Made by a program: the position numbers and the translations under genes. From Astragalus membranaceus (Eukaryota > Streptophyta > Magnoliopsida > Fabales > Fabaceae): DNA of 64,000 nucleotides. The stretch spans positions 48,590,751 to 48,654,750 of the forward strand of contig CM076851.1 of NCBI GenBank assembly GCA_039519185.1, written 5' to 3'. The notes beneath the pieces were generated by a model. It worked only from the letters and a program-made list of their open reading frames with translations, had not been told where the DNA came from and searched no databases. Positions 12,133 through 22,790 of this stretch are shown one piece after another (the first letter of the stretch is position 1; each line of letters opens with the position of its first letter).

Positions 12133-12917
12133 CCAAGCAACAATGAACAGTAAAAAGGAGGAGAAAACGAGAACAGAACGGAGGCAGAGAAAGATACCCA
12201 CACAGTCACTGAAAAAAAGACCAAAACCAAAAAAAATCAGAAATCAGAAAAAAAAACAAAAGAGCTTAAAACTCCGGCCACCAAGTGGTGGCCACCACCG
12301 TCAACGACCACCACCAAACGCCACCCACACCACATCACCGCCACCCATCAACCGAACCACCATCACCTCAGCCACCCTTAACCACCGTCAGGACCACCGT
12401 AGCCACATCCACTACCACTCAACCCCCAAACCAAGACCACCACGCCTCCGCGGCTCCACCATGGCGTTCGTCGCCGTCACTGAACCACCACCATCGACGC
12501 ACTACCACCATCACCGTTGGCTTCGCAACCACCACGTTCCTCTCTCCAAAATACCCACGGTCACCATCCCAAAACCATCGTTCCACCACCATAACCTCTC
12601 ATCGCACTTGACCCACATCATCGCCGTCGTCCACCACGAACCTCACTCCCTTCGCATCCTTCCTTCACTCTGTCTTCGCGTCTCTGGCCAACATCACCGC
12701 CCCTTCGGGTGAGCTCTTCCCATATGCCGCCGCGAGTAGCAGGTTGCCTTCGCGACGCTGCTTCCTCCTCCACAGCGACGGACCGGCGAGTTCCCATCCA
12801 CCTTCGCGAAGACCCTCCAGTTTCGTCGCAGGTTCCCGTTCTTCTCCCTCTGGTTTCGTCTCTCCGTCGTCGCTCCCTTTCTCTCTTGCCGGAAATCTCT
12901 CTCTCGCCGGATTTCAC

Positions 12918-12920
<3 letters not shown>

Positions 12921-12972
<52 letters not shown>
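12921..12972. repeat. (CT)n microsatellite
   Basis: About 26 CT units, the counterpart of 3005-3053 and slightly longer. Overlapping Ser-Leu or Arg-Glu frames here are artefacts of the repeat. Confidence 0.95.
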
Positions 12973-12977
<5 letters not shown>

Positions 12978-13379
12978 TGTTTCCAGAAGCTGCGCATGAG
13001 AGGTGAGTAAAAAGAAATTAGGGTTTTGTTTCGGTTGAATTTTGGATAAATAGACTAGGTTTCATTTTATTTTAATTTTATTTTTTTTAATTAAATTATT
13101 CCTTGCACCACCGTTTTTTGATAACTCGCACTCCCCACGCAAGCCCATTGTTTCTCGTAGCCCAGTCTGCAGAAACAAGCTGGGCCTGCTGTTCGCACCC
13201 CCTCGGTCTCATTATACACCCCCAACGCAAGCCCATCCTTTAAACGCAGCCCAGTTCACAGAAAATGAACTGGGCTCGCTAAATGTATCCCCAGTTTCCA
13301 TAATACGACCCCCTGTTTCTAATTGCACCCTTTTCTTTTATTTTTACAACCCACCTCGTTATTTCTTTTTTTTAGGAGA

Positions 13380-14000
13380 CTAAGTCGGCCGTACGGCCGG
13401 GTTAGTCGTCGTTTTAGGATGAATAAGCTGTACGGCTCAAGAGTCCTAAAATACCAATTGAAAAGAAATAATACAAATATACAAATCATTCTTTCTCCTA
13501 AAAAAGTTAAATCTTCAAAAAATAGGGGATTAAGTCGACTGTACAGTCGGGTTAGTCATCGTTCTAGGACGAATGAGCTGTACAGCTCCAAAGTCCTAAA
13601 ACCCCTATATTAAAAACACAAATCAACAAAACTTTTTCTACCCTAGAACTACGTAGCCTTTGATTCTCTACCAAGAGATACGTAGCAGCATGGTCACACC
13701 CCTGTCAAGCGCAAAAATAAACAAGTTTCATTATGTTTCTTCCTTAATTCATTTTTTTACAAAAAACCCAAAATATAAATAGGGAATTAAGTCGGTCGCA
13801 CGATCGGGTTAGTCAGCTTTTTAGGACCACGAATGAACTGCACGGATCAGGTCCTAAAATCCCTATTCAAAACAAATAATTTCTAAATTAAAAAATACAA
13901 ACACATTCCTTCCATTTCAAAATCAAAAATCTTATTTTCAAAAATAGGGGATTGAATCGGCCATACGGCCGGATTAGTCATCGTTTTAGGACAAATGAAC
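13380..14000. repeat. Four palindrome-cored repeat units in the 3' LTR
   Basis: Units begin near 13383, 13529, 13790 and 13953. Each has the form 'gtcgg-core-gggttagtc...aggac(g)aatgaactgt'. Cores include CGGCCGTACGGCCG, CGACTGTACAGTCG, a degenerate CGGTCGCACGATCG and CGGCCATACGGCCG. Only two units exist in the 5' LTR. Confidence 0.75.
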
Positions 14001-14526
14001 TGTGGTCCCTCGGAACCCCGGCGCTCCTTCAGACCCCCAGTGGTCCTTCAGAGCCCTAGCGCTCCTTCAGACTAACAATGGTCCATCAACACAGTTCAAA
14101 AGTCCTAGAACCCCTTAATAAAAAACACCAACCAACAAAATTTTTCTACCAAGAACTACGTAGCTTTGATTTCTCCATCGCACCTGGAGATACGTAGGAG
14201 CGGGGGGGCCCACTCCTGTCAAGCACAAAAAACTAAAATTTTTATTAAGTCTTTTTCTTTCAATAAAAGGGTAAAAATTAACATTTTCAAAATTAACATG
14301 TTTTCCTACAACTGATTAGCAGGTAATCTTCCTTAGGAATGATGTCGTGGGGTGCTAACACCTTCCCCATGCACAACCGACTCCCGAACCCTAATCTGGT
14401 CTCAAGGACCTTTATCCATTCCAAAGGGATTTACCGATGTTTGCCCTAAAAATTAAACGTTGGTGGCGGCTTAATTTTTGAACCTTCAAGGAATCCTCAC
14501 CCGGATTTTTTGGTTGCTACAGTACC

Positions 14527-14797
14527 TACTCACACATTCTTGTTTCTAAGAAGATACAAGTTTATATCTTCCAAGAACATTGACTTACATCTTTCCAACT
14601 AAAGTCTCTATCTTCTTAGAAGACAATATTCTCTGAAGCAAGTCAATAGCTTCCAAAGCTTCTAAAGTTTATATCTTCTTTGAAGTCTACTTGATATCTT
14701 CCTAAGTGATTTGGTTGGCCACGAAATGATTTTTAAAAAAGGGTCACAATTCAAACCCTCCTTTCTTGTGACTCTAGTTGACTTCAGAAGCATCTCA
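14527..14797 (+). mobile_element. Probable solo LTR, right part
   Basis: This continues the element of 364-1732 after the Ogre insertion and its GTACC duplication. It has the same 'cttct-aagaaga' word style as the left part and includes 'cacaattcaaaccctcctttcttgtgac', a motif I associate with the end of copia LTR/leader regions in legumes. The proposed end is ATCTCA at 14797. After that the copia gag reading resumes. Confidence 0.4.
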
Positions 14798-15260
14798 GCT
14801 TTGGTGAATTACCTCCACTTTGAGTACGTGCTTACCTTTCTCATGGGGTTTAATGAGAGTTATAGCCAAATCAAAGGCCAAATCCTCCTCATGAAACCTA
14901 TGCCTTCCATTGCTCAGGTTTTCCCTCTTGTGATTCAAGAAGAGAAGCAACAAGAGGTAGGTACCCTTGCTCTCCTTGCTCATGCCCCTTTGGCTTGTGC
15001 TGTTCAAGCATTTGCACCTACCACAACCACTACTCCAGCCAAGAAAGATCGTCCTCTCTGTGGATATTGTGGCATTCTTGGTCATGTGAAAGGCAAGCGT
15101 TTCAAACTACATGGCTACCCTCCTGTCACAAGAAGTTCGAGGCCTCTTTCAATAATGTTTCGATGCCTTCTCAGTCCAATACACCTTCCATAGAGCAGAA
15201 CTAGAAGATGCTTATCTACATTCAAGCTCAAATGGCCAATTCTTCTGTGAATGATAGTGA
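14798..15260 (+). pseudogene. Ty1/copia gag, 3' fragment with zinc knuckle
   Basis: In one frame this reads 'ALVNYLHFEYVLTFLMGFNESYSQIKGQI', the usual middle of copia Gag. It continues to 'LVIQEEKQQEVG' and a zinc knuckle of CX2CX4HX4C type whose last Cys is replaced by Phe ('CGYCGILGHVKGKRF', then 'KLHGYPP'). Frame changes follow near 15150-15200, and a Gag tail ('MLIYIQAQMANSSVND') is readable to about 15260. It completes the fragment at 1-363. A large internal deletion then joins it directly to the end of the polymerase gene. Confidence 0.8.
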
Positions 15261-16139
15261 CAAATCAGGCGACTTATGTATTGTTGGAAGAGAATTTCAA
15301 GCTACAGGTTTAGGACTTGAAATATCTCATTCTCCGCAGGGAATTTCACTTTGTCAACAAAAGTACACTCTCAAACTTTTAGATGATACAGGCTTCCTTG
15401 GCTCCAAACCCCTCCCCACCCTGATGGACCCCAACGTAATAATGAATGATACTGATGGAGACCCCCTGGCAGACCCCTCACAGTAGAGAAGACTATTCGG
15501 TCTCTTAATCTACCTCACTATCTCTTGACCTGATGTTGCCTACGCAATCCACACATTAAGCCAATTTATGAACAGGCCTAGAGCACCACACCTTCATGCA
15601 GTCAACCACTTACTGCAGTACATGAAGAAAGCCTCTGGCCAAGGCCTCTTCTTCCTGGGCTCGTCCTAACTACAGGTCTCTGCATTTTGTGATGCAGATT
15701 GGGGAAGTTGCACTACTTCTCGAAGCTCTGCCATATGTTTTTGTGTCTTCATAGGGTCTACACTCATCACTTAGAAATCCAAAAGCAACACACATAATTG
15801 CTAGGTCTTTTATAGAAGCTGAGTATCGTTCTCTTGCCACATTTACTATTGAGCTCTTATGGATTCACCAACCGCTTGGATCCTTGGATGTTGTTGTTGA
15901 ACCGTGACAATAACTCAGCCATTCAACTATCCAACAATCCTACTTGTAATGAAGGGTCTAAACACACAGACATAGACTGCCACTTCAATAGAGAACATGT
16001 CCAATCCAACTTCATTAAACTAGTTCATGTCTCATCAGAAGAGCGGCTAGCAGATTCCCTAACCAAGGCCCTCCCAATACCATTATTTCAATCTCTCATA
16101 TCCAAATTGGGACTTCACAACATGTATCTCCCAACTTGA
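15261..16139 (+). pseudogene. Ty1/copia RT C-terminus and RNase H, degraded
   Basis: The frames show 'LGLEISHSPQGISLCQQKYTLKLL' (end of RT), 'YAIHTLSQFMNRPRAPHLHAV', 'FCDADWGSC' (RNase H start) and 'NSAIQLSNNPTCNEGSKHTDIDCHF' with 'ADSLTKALP' near the end (15834-16139). Several frameshifts and stops separate these blocks. Protease, integrase and most of RT are missing, lost in a deletion between about 15255 and 15285. The frame ends with the purine tract TTGAGAGGGAG, so this is the 3' end of the same element as the gag fragments. Confidence 0.8.
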
Positions 16140-16148
16140 GAGGGAGTA

Positions 16149-16346
16149 TTACAAGTCATGAAGTCAACACTTTAGTTACTTTACTTTTAGTTAGAGTTAG
16201 TGAACTCACTTATGTATTTTAAGTAAACACTATGTTTTCCTCTTCCCCCATTGATCTTGATTGTATATAAAGGGAAGAGTTTCTGTAACTAACTCATTCA
16301 GTTAAGTTAGATGATTTCATCTTTCTCCCAACTCACTATTATTAAT
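16149..16346 (+). repeat. 3' LTR of the degraded copia element (partial)
   Basis: It follows the purine tract at 16137-16148. It starts TATTACAAGTC (TG probably mutated to TA) and has a TATA motif at 16264-16271 (TATATAAA). The right end is not defined because an inverted duplication begins at about 16347. Confidence 0.5.
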
Positions 16347-16974
16347 AAATGGGGGAGAAATTTGGTCTCAAATAATAATAGATTTTGGCATCACATTTTT
16401 GTTTTGGTGTCATACTTTTACCCATTTTTGATGTTTCTTTTTTTTTTGACTCAATTTTTTTATGTTTCTTACAAAGCTACAAATATTCTTTTCACGATTA
16501 TTTTTTAAAATTCTGAGAAAATTGTCTCATCAATCTATTTTAAACTTATATTATAGAGATAAGGAAAAATTTGCGACTAGATCACAAAAGAGAACAACCT
16601 GAAGAAGATTGCGGCTAATAATATGTAAAAGACCTGTTTGGGAGTCTCATTCTCAATCACCACAGTCACAAGCAACAAGATTGAGGGAGATGAGGCACAC
16701 TTTCATCTTCGGTCTCCAGCTTTTATGATTAGAGTGCTTTTTCGTGGTATATTTCATTGTTTTTATGTTTTACTTATTTGATGGTTGTTGAAATATAACA
16801 CTAATACAGAGAAGTAAACAAAAGTTACTAATGTGACTTCTTAAAAATGCATAAAAACAAAAGCGAATTTAAAAGTGTATGACAAAGAAAGCCAATAAAA
16901 AATTAAGCAAACTTTATTTGATGTAGTTTATCATATATTTGGCTAGACTTGATGTGAATAAGGAAATAAGAAGG

Positions 16975-18292
16975 AATATGGTATTGATTATGATGAGACA
17001 TTTGCACCAGTTGCTAAAATGACTACTGTTAGAATGATGCTCTCTATAGCTGCTTCTAATGGGTGGTCACTCCACCAAATGGATGTGAAGAATGCATTTC
17101 TTCATGGCGACCTGACTGAAGATATTTGTATGACTCTCCCTCAGGGCCTATTCTCTTTATCTAAGGGGGTGTGCAAGCTCAAACGCTCTCTATATGGTTT
17201 GAAACAGGCACCTAGAGCATGGTATGCGAAATTCCGTTCCACTCTTCTTGGGTTCTCTTTTACTCAAAGTCAGTATGATTCGTCTTTTTTCATTCACCGA
17301 ACATCTACGGGCATTGTTCTGCTCCTTCTTTATGTTGATGATATGATCATTACGGGTTCTGATGCAGCATCCATACAGGAGGTTAAACAAAAGCTTCACG
17401 CCTCATTTCAAATGAAAGATCTTGATCTTTTACATTATTTTCTTGGACTCGAGGTTCATTCTACCTCTAAGGGTATATTTCTCCATCAGCATAAGTATGC
17501 CACCGACCTTATTGTTATGGCTGCCCTCTAATCCACTAATCCTGTGAATACTCCTCTTGAAGTTAATGTTAAATACCACCGTGACGAGGGTGAGTTTTTG
17601 ACCGACCCTTTATTGTATCGACTGCTCGTAGGTAGTCTTAACTACTTGACCATTACATGACCCGACATTTCATTTGCTGTTCAGCAAGTAAGTCAATTCA
17701 TGCATTCTCCTCATCATCTTCACTTGGTAGCGGTTCGTCGTATAATTCGCTACTTGAAAGGTACCTCTCAACGGGGTTTGTTCTTTCCTAGTGGGACCCC
17801 TCTTAAGTTGATTGCCTATAGTGATGCTGATTGGGCTGGGTGTCCTGACACTCGCCGCTCTGTCACTGGTTGGTGCATGTTTCTTGGTTCTTCGTTGATC
17901 TCATGGAAAAGTAAGAAGCAAGCAAGAGTCTCTAAGTCCTCAACTGAATCGGAGTATCGTGCTATGTCTACGGCATGCTCCGAAATTCTTTGGCTTCGCG
18001 GTCTTTTGGGTGAACTTGGATTTCCTCAAACCGAACCGACATCTCTCTATGCTGACAGTACAAGTGCATTCAGATTGTTGCAAATCCGGTTTTTCATGAG
18101 CGTACTAAGCATATTGAAGTTGATTGTCATGCTATTCGTGAATCCTATGATAATCATGTTATATCCATCCCTCATATCAATACTCAATTTCAAGTTGCAG
18201 ATATTTTGACCAAAGCTGTTCCTTGTCCACACCATCAGTTTCTTGTCAGCAAATTGATGCTCCTTGATGACCCGCATCAATTTGAGGGGGGA
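16975..18292 (+). pseudogene. Copia reverse transcriptase and RNase H
   Basis: RT is readable from 'YGIDYDETFAPVAKM' (about 16978) through 17531: 'HQMDVKNAFLHGDL', 'LKRSLYGLKQAPRAWY', the active-site block 'LLLYVDDMIITG' and 'FLGLEVH'. After an in-frame stop at 17529-17531, 'RLLVGSLNYLT' and another stop follow. RNase H is in one frame at 17700-18060 ('AYSDADWAGCPDTRRSVTGWCMFLG', 'SSTESEYRAMS'). A frameshift near 18080 precedes 'ERTKHIEVDCHAIRE' and 'VADILTKAVP'. The codons end just before the purine tract (GAGGGGGG, 18284-18291). Confidence 0.9.
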
Positions 18293-18528
18293 TGTGAATA
18301 AGGAAATAAGGAAGGTTGTAAATAGTAGATTTGTAGATTTATTTACATATGTATTCGGCCCATGCCCGTTAGGTTTTCATAGAATAGCCTATTTAAACTC
18401 ATTAGTGTTTGTACTCAAAGAATTAAGACACACAATCAATAAAACGGAACTACAGCTACTCTGTAGTCGCAGACGTAGGCAACGTTTGGCCGAACTGCGT
18501 GATCAATATCGTGTCTCCGATTTTGACA
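18293..18528 (+). repeat. 3' LTR of the copia deletion derivative
   Basis: A 236-bp LTR with TG...CA ends. Its first 18 bp are identical to 16953-16970, the stub of the lost 5' LTR. Confidence 0.85.
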
Positions 18529-19744
18529 CTTGAATGGTTTGATAAAAGAAACAATAATCTTATATTTGGCTAGACTTGAATGGTTTGATATTATGAATCA
18601 GATAACTTGCAAAAAATTCAAATACTTTTAGCTTCCCATAGACAATTACTTCGAAATTTATTTGGTGTAGTTTATCATATATTGTACTTTTGAAGTCTCA
18701 ATTCAGACCTGTGTGAGAATTACATCAAATACTTTTCACTCCAGATCCCTCTTCTTAAGATCTATCTAACTTCTATTGTCTAAATTCTCTATGCACATTG
18801 CAACTTTGATGTTTCCTTGGTGTACACTTTCTTATATTGATCCAAGTTAAAGAGAATGTGTGAACTTTTTACAAGGTTCGATGGTATGGTTTTATTTGAA
18901 CACCATGGTTGGATTGTGTTTCTTCGAATAGAAAAACCAATGAAATGGAACTGCGAGTCTTTAATCTTAGTTTTAGTATTTTTTTGTTATATATGTTGGT
19001 CGTGTCATGTGTTATTATTTATTTATTTTTTCAGTATGCTTGTACAAACATATAATTGGGACATGTATTTATCACCAGAGAAGAATGCTACAAGCAACAC
19101 AGTGACCTTCAGAAGGCCAATGTCTAAATGAAGGCGCCGACACAACTCTCAAAGTTGGTGGTGTACAACTTAGCTATATGGTCTGTCTTTCTCTTTGAGA
19201 TTTCAGAAGTTTTTTGAGTAAAATAAATGTCCCAATTATGCTTGTACAAACATACTGAAAAAAATAAATAATAACACATGACACAAGTAACATAGATAAC
19301 AAAAAAAAATACTAATACTAAGATTAAAAACTCTCGGTTCCATTTCATTGATTTTTTCCAAAGAGAGAGAATCAAACTACGGTATTCAAATACAACTATA
19401 CCATCGAACCTGAAAAACTTGTGCATATTCTCTTTAACCTAGTTCAAAAGTGTACACCAAGAAAACATCAAAGTTGCAATGTGCATTTAGAATTTGGACA
19501 ATGGAAGTTAGATAGATCTTAAGAAGAGCGATCCAGAGCTAAAAGTATTTGATGTAATTTTCACACAGGTTTGAACGGAGACTCCAAAAAGTACAATATA
19601 TGATAAACTAAACCAAATAAATTTCGAAGTAATTGTCTATGGGATTAAAAGTATTTGATTTTTTTTTTGCAAGCCATTTGATTCATACCATTAATCCATT
19701 CATGTCTAGCCAAAAAGAAGGTTATTGTTTCTCTTGGGAATTCA

Positions 19745-19945
19745 AGTGTGAGTGGTTTGTCCCACATCGACTAGGAATGAGCTAAAAAGAAGGGGATATA
19801 AGAGAGAGGACCCATATACCTGACGCATTAAGGTTTTGGGTGGAGATGTGGTGTCCAGGTCTATTGGTGGTCCAAATCATTGGCTAGCTCGTTGTTACTC
19901 CAGGTGCTCCCCCATACTCCCCAACAGTTTCCTTTAATTTATCTC
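19745..19945 (+). mobile_element. Possible short solo LTR in the right arm
   Basis: This block is absent from the left arm. It begins TGTGAGTGGTTTGTCCCACATCG, a common start of small plant LTRs, has a 'ggatataagag' TATA-like motif and could end CCCCAACA at about 19927. I found no matching target duplication, so it is tentative. Confidence 0.3.
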
Positions 19946-20648
19946 TACTACCGCAGTTAATTAAAAACCAGTGCATTTTCAATTGTAGACTTCTCTTGCT
20001 CTTGAGTCTATTATCTATGTTTTTGTAACTACTGACTTTCTGTTTAATATTTTTATTCGCTTTTGTTGTTATACATTTTAGAATTCGTTTTTGTTGTTAT
20101 GCATTTTTAAGAAGTCACATTAATAACTTTTGTTTTCTCTTCTGCATTAACAACTATGAAATAAATAAAACATAAAAAAAAGAAATATACCACTCTAACC
20201 ATATAAAAGCTGGACCGAAGATGAATGTGTGCCTCATTTTCCTCCATCTTGCTGCTTCTATGAAAACAAGTCATTCGCACATTATTAGCCACAATTTTCA
20301 TCGGTCAGTTTTCTTTTGTATTTCTAGTGGCAACCTTTTCCTCATCTCTGCACTATAAATTTAAAATATATTGATGAGACAATTTTCTCAGAATTTGAAA
20401 AAATAATCGTAAAAGGAGTTTTCGTAGCTTTGTAAGCAACACAAAAAATGGGTAAAAAAATGACACCAATCTAAAAACGTGATGCCCAATACTACTATAA
20501 TTTGAGACCAAATTTCTTACCCCATCACATGCATGTACACATCATCATGTGAGCCATTTCTATGCATGAAAATAAAAGCCAAAACATAATAACTGGTGGA
20601 GTGGAAGTTTTTTAAAGTGGAGTAACTGAACTTTTAAAGGATTAAGCC

Positions 20649-20749
<101 letters not shown>

Positions 20750-20830
20750 TCCTTGTACCACTCCCCTGCCCCTTTCTCGTTTCTATCTATTTGTAACCTA
20801 TTATTCTCGAAGATTCGACGGCATTTTATA

Positions 20831-21296
20831 TATAACACCTTAGTTTTATTAGCTATTTAAAACTAAGGTATTAAACATACATGATAAACATAAAAGTGGA
20901 AATTTTTAAAACTTGATCTTCATCACAAGTTATCCACATCAAGTCATAACATTTACTACATTTAAAAACTACATTTAAAAAATATAAATAAATGTAGCAA
21001 TGTCATTACTTTAATTAACATTACAATATTTGAACAATAATGTTGTACACAATTCTACATAAACTAAGAACCTTAAGACCTACATTAGATCTTAAGAGTC
21101 TTCCTTCATCGTTCTTTAGTACCTGGTAATCTGAAAAAGATCAACAACAAACGGGGTGAGATATAGTTATACGCAATCTCTGTGAGTTCTTTGCGGACTC
21201 CTATCATGCTTCTATCGTCAATACATCATATATCAGACATATCCATTCAATTTCAAAATCTCATGCATTTAATTTCATTTAAATGTTTCTTGTGAT
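20831..21296 (-). mobile_element. Degraded gypsy-type LTR remnant, left part
   Basis: It starts 'tataacaccttag...ctaaggta', which parallels the LTR start 'TGTAACACCTCGG...' at 34771, and contains 'ggtgagatatagttatacgcaatctctgtgagttc', which parallels 'tgagatacaatctcagtgagttc' at 55060-55090. The continuation after the CACTA element is at 30179. Orientation is inferred from that similarity. Boundaries are uncertain. Confidence 0.4.
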
Positions 21297-21339
21297 CACT
21301 ACAAGAATAAGTTTATATTGCTACAAATGTTTGCCACGG

Positions 21340-21535
21340 AGGACTGTCCGTCGCTAATTTGCGACGGACTTGCGACGGTTTGCGACGACGAGTGAGTTTG
21401 GGCGTTGGGCGGTAAAAATCCTGCTCATAATTTGCGACGGGAAGGAACGTTGGTCACTAATTTGCGACGGACGTGGATGATGGTCGCTAATTTGCGACGG
21501 ATGGGTCGTCGCAAGCCCGTCGCAAACGTTATTTC
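21340..21535. repeat. Left subterminal repeat array of CACTA 1
   Basis: About eight copies of (A/T)TTTGCGACGG or GTCGCTAATTTGCGACGG words occur in both orientations. In En/Spm elements such short motifs are the binding sites of the TnpA-type protein. That role is inferred here. Confidence 0.8.
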
Positions 21536-21773
21536 TAGTTTTATCCACGCGAACCCTTATCTCCTCTCTCAGACAACACAGAACACAGCAGAGCACAGTT
21601 TCACTCCTCACTCCTCACGCCGTTCGCGTTCTCCGCCCGCCTCACTCCTCTCGCCGTTCTCCGCCCGCCTCACTCCTCACGCCGTTCGCGAACTCGTCGC
21701 CACCACTCCACCCTCCGGCGCGCATCTCTTCTTCGGCCGTGGCTCACAGTTTCGTCTCTACCAGGTAAATCGC

Positions 21774-21939
21774 CTTCCCTTTTCCCTTTTCCCTTTTCTT
21801 TGATTTCTGTTTTATGATGCGTTTTAGGGTTTTACGGTTTTTGATTTCAGTTTCGTCGTGACACAGAACACTGTAAATCGTCTCTTCCCTTTTCCCTTTT
21901 CCCTTTTCTTTGATTTCTGTTTTATGATGCGTTTTAGGG
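21774..21939. repeat. Short tandem duplication in the CACTA 1 leader
   Basis: The stretch 'cttcccttttccc...ttctttgatttctgttttatgatgcgttttaggg' occurs twice, about 112 bp apart. It lies in the presumed untranslated leader or first intron. Confidence 0.75.
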
Positions 21940-22464
21940 ATTCAAATCATTTTTGATTTCTGTCCAAATCATTTCTCATGAGTGTGTGGAACCCCTTATT
22001 ATTGTTGTGAAGCCAACCTTGAGAGGGTGTAATCTGGTGGTGGAATCCTAATGATGCTGCAGCAGCAGTAACCGTAGCAGTTGCTAACAAATGTGGTGGA
22101 GGAATTAAGTTGAATGTGGTGGTGGAATCTTGAATGTGAAATTGTGAATACTGAATAACAAAATATAGTTGAACACTTCAATTAGAATTTAGATTGTGAG
22201 TAAAAATGATTCATAACAAAATATAGTTGATTCAATTAGTAACATTTAATTCATTTTCTTGCTCTTAATAATGGAGAATGAGTTTATTTTGTGCTGGTGA
22301 TGATGCTTGAAATTTGATTTTGTGTAATGTATCCTTGAAATGGTGAATCCTTTCATGTCTTAAATTGTGAATCATTAAAACAAAGTTAGTCCTTATTGAA
22401 TAAGTCAATGTTATGCCTGATATTGCTTGTTATTGTTTGAAAATTGAAATTTGCTTTTGTTTGA

Positions 22465-22790
22465 CAGTTCCTATGCTTTCCTCCCGTAGCAACAAGCTTA
22501 GCAACAAGATCAGTAGCTCCATTGCCTTGTCGATTAACTCAGAGAAAACCCACTAAGGTAATGTTGTTTTTCATCATCAGAATGTCTTGAACAATTATTG
22601 TAATTTCTCTTCTAATAATATTGCCTCTACATGTCTCAATTAAATGCATGCAATCCAGTTCAAAGAGCATCCAAGCAAGTTTCAAGTTCACTGCAAAGGA
22701 TACGACCTCTCGCAAAGCTAGAGCTTCAGCAACCAAGGCGGAGTGAGCAAAGATCTTTGAGGTAATTCTGTGTACACAATTCATGTGGGG
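22465..22790 (-). pseudogene. RNase H-like (RVT_3) fragment, antisense inside CACTA 1
   Basis: The minus-strand frame reads 'ALVAEALALREVVSFAVNL', 'LFELDCMHLIETCRGN' and 'EITIIVQDIL'. A second frame then gives 'NRQGNGATDLVAKLVA'. This is the C-terminal half of the RNase H domain attached to plant LINE reverse transcriptases or to LINE-derived proteins. It has a frameshift, is antisense to the transposase genes, and is probably an old LINE piece carried by the transposon. Confidence 0.65.

Larger units (their letters stand above)
1733..14521 (+). mobile_element. Complete non-autonomous Ogre-like (Ty3/gypsy, Tat lineage) retrotransposon
   Basis: The element has long LTRs starting TGTCATACCC and ending GCTACA, and is flanked by a perfect 5-bp duplication GTACC (1728-1732 and 14522-14526). 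A primer-binding site (TGGCGACTCCACTGGGGA) follows the left LTR and a purine tract precedes the right one. I recognise the 5' leader ('gcgccggggaattacaaaa...gtgtgggtgacgc') as typical of legume Ogre elements. The internal 7 kb has no gag, protease, RT, RNase H or integrase. Autonomous Ogres are far larger and coding, so this is a LARD-like derivative that would need proteins from a relative. The copy sits inside the solo LTR described above. Confidence 0.85.
11231..14521 (+). repeat. Ogre-like 3' LTR (with MITE insertion)
   Basis: The 3,291-bp partner of the repeat at 1733-4267 ends GCTACA directly before the GTACC duplication. The extra length comes from a 406-bp MITE with its 9-bp duplication, plus about 340 bp holding two more palindrome-cored units (around 13790 and 13953) that the 5' LTR lacks. 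It has its own TATA box at 12125-12132 and a CT microsatellite at about 12921-12972. Confidence 0.9.
16953..18528 (+). mobile_element. Ty1/copia deletion derivative with intact ends
   Basis: It starts TGTGAATAAGGAAATAAG, the first 18-22 bp of its LTR, and then jumps directly into the middle of the RT gene. It ends with a full 236-bp LTR whose last bases are TTTTGACA. Both ends are flanked by CTTGA (16948-16952 and 18529-18533), a perfect 5-bp target duplication. Everything from LTR position about 20 through gag, protease, integrase and early RT has been lost. It is inserted in the left arm of the inverted duplication. Confidence 0.9.
16347..20526. repeat. Large inverted duplication (foldback)
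   Basis: The left arm (about 16347-16952 and 18534-19130) is repeated in reverse complement in the right arm (about 19135-20526). Matching landmarks are 16362/20513 ('aaatttggtctcaaat'), 16515/20390 ('ctgagaaaattgtctcatcaat'), 16690-16730/20210-20245 ('gaggcacac-ttcatcttcggt'), 18640-18700/19590-19640 and 18860-19040/19240-19420. Identity is roughly 80-90% by eye. The loop is very short, near 19130. Short frames (for example 18856-19131 and, on the minus strand, 19124-19426) are the same sequence in the two arms, and I do not recognise any protein. No clear target duplication was found. Confidence 0.8.

Noticed and set aside
18856..19426. Possible gene pair in the two arms of the inverted duplication
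   Set aside because: The frames are the same sequence in opposite arms, short and Phe/Leu/Val-rich, without any known domain. I keep the inverted repeat but not a gene.
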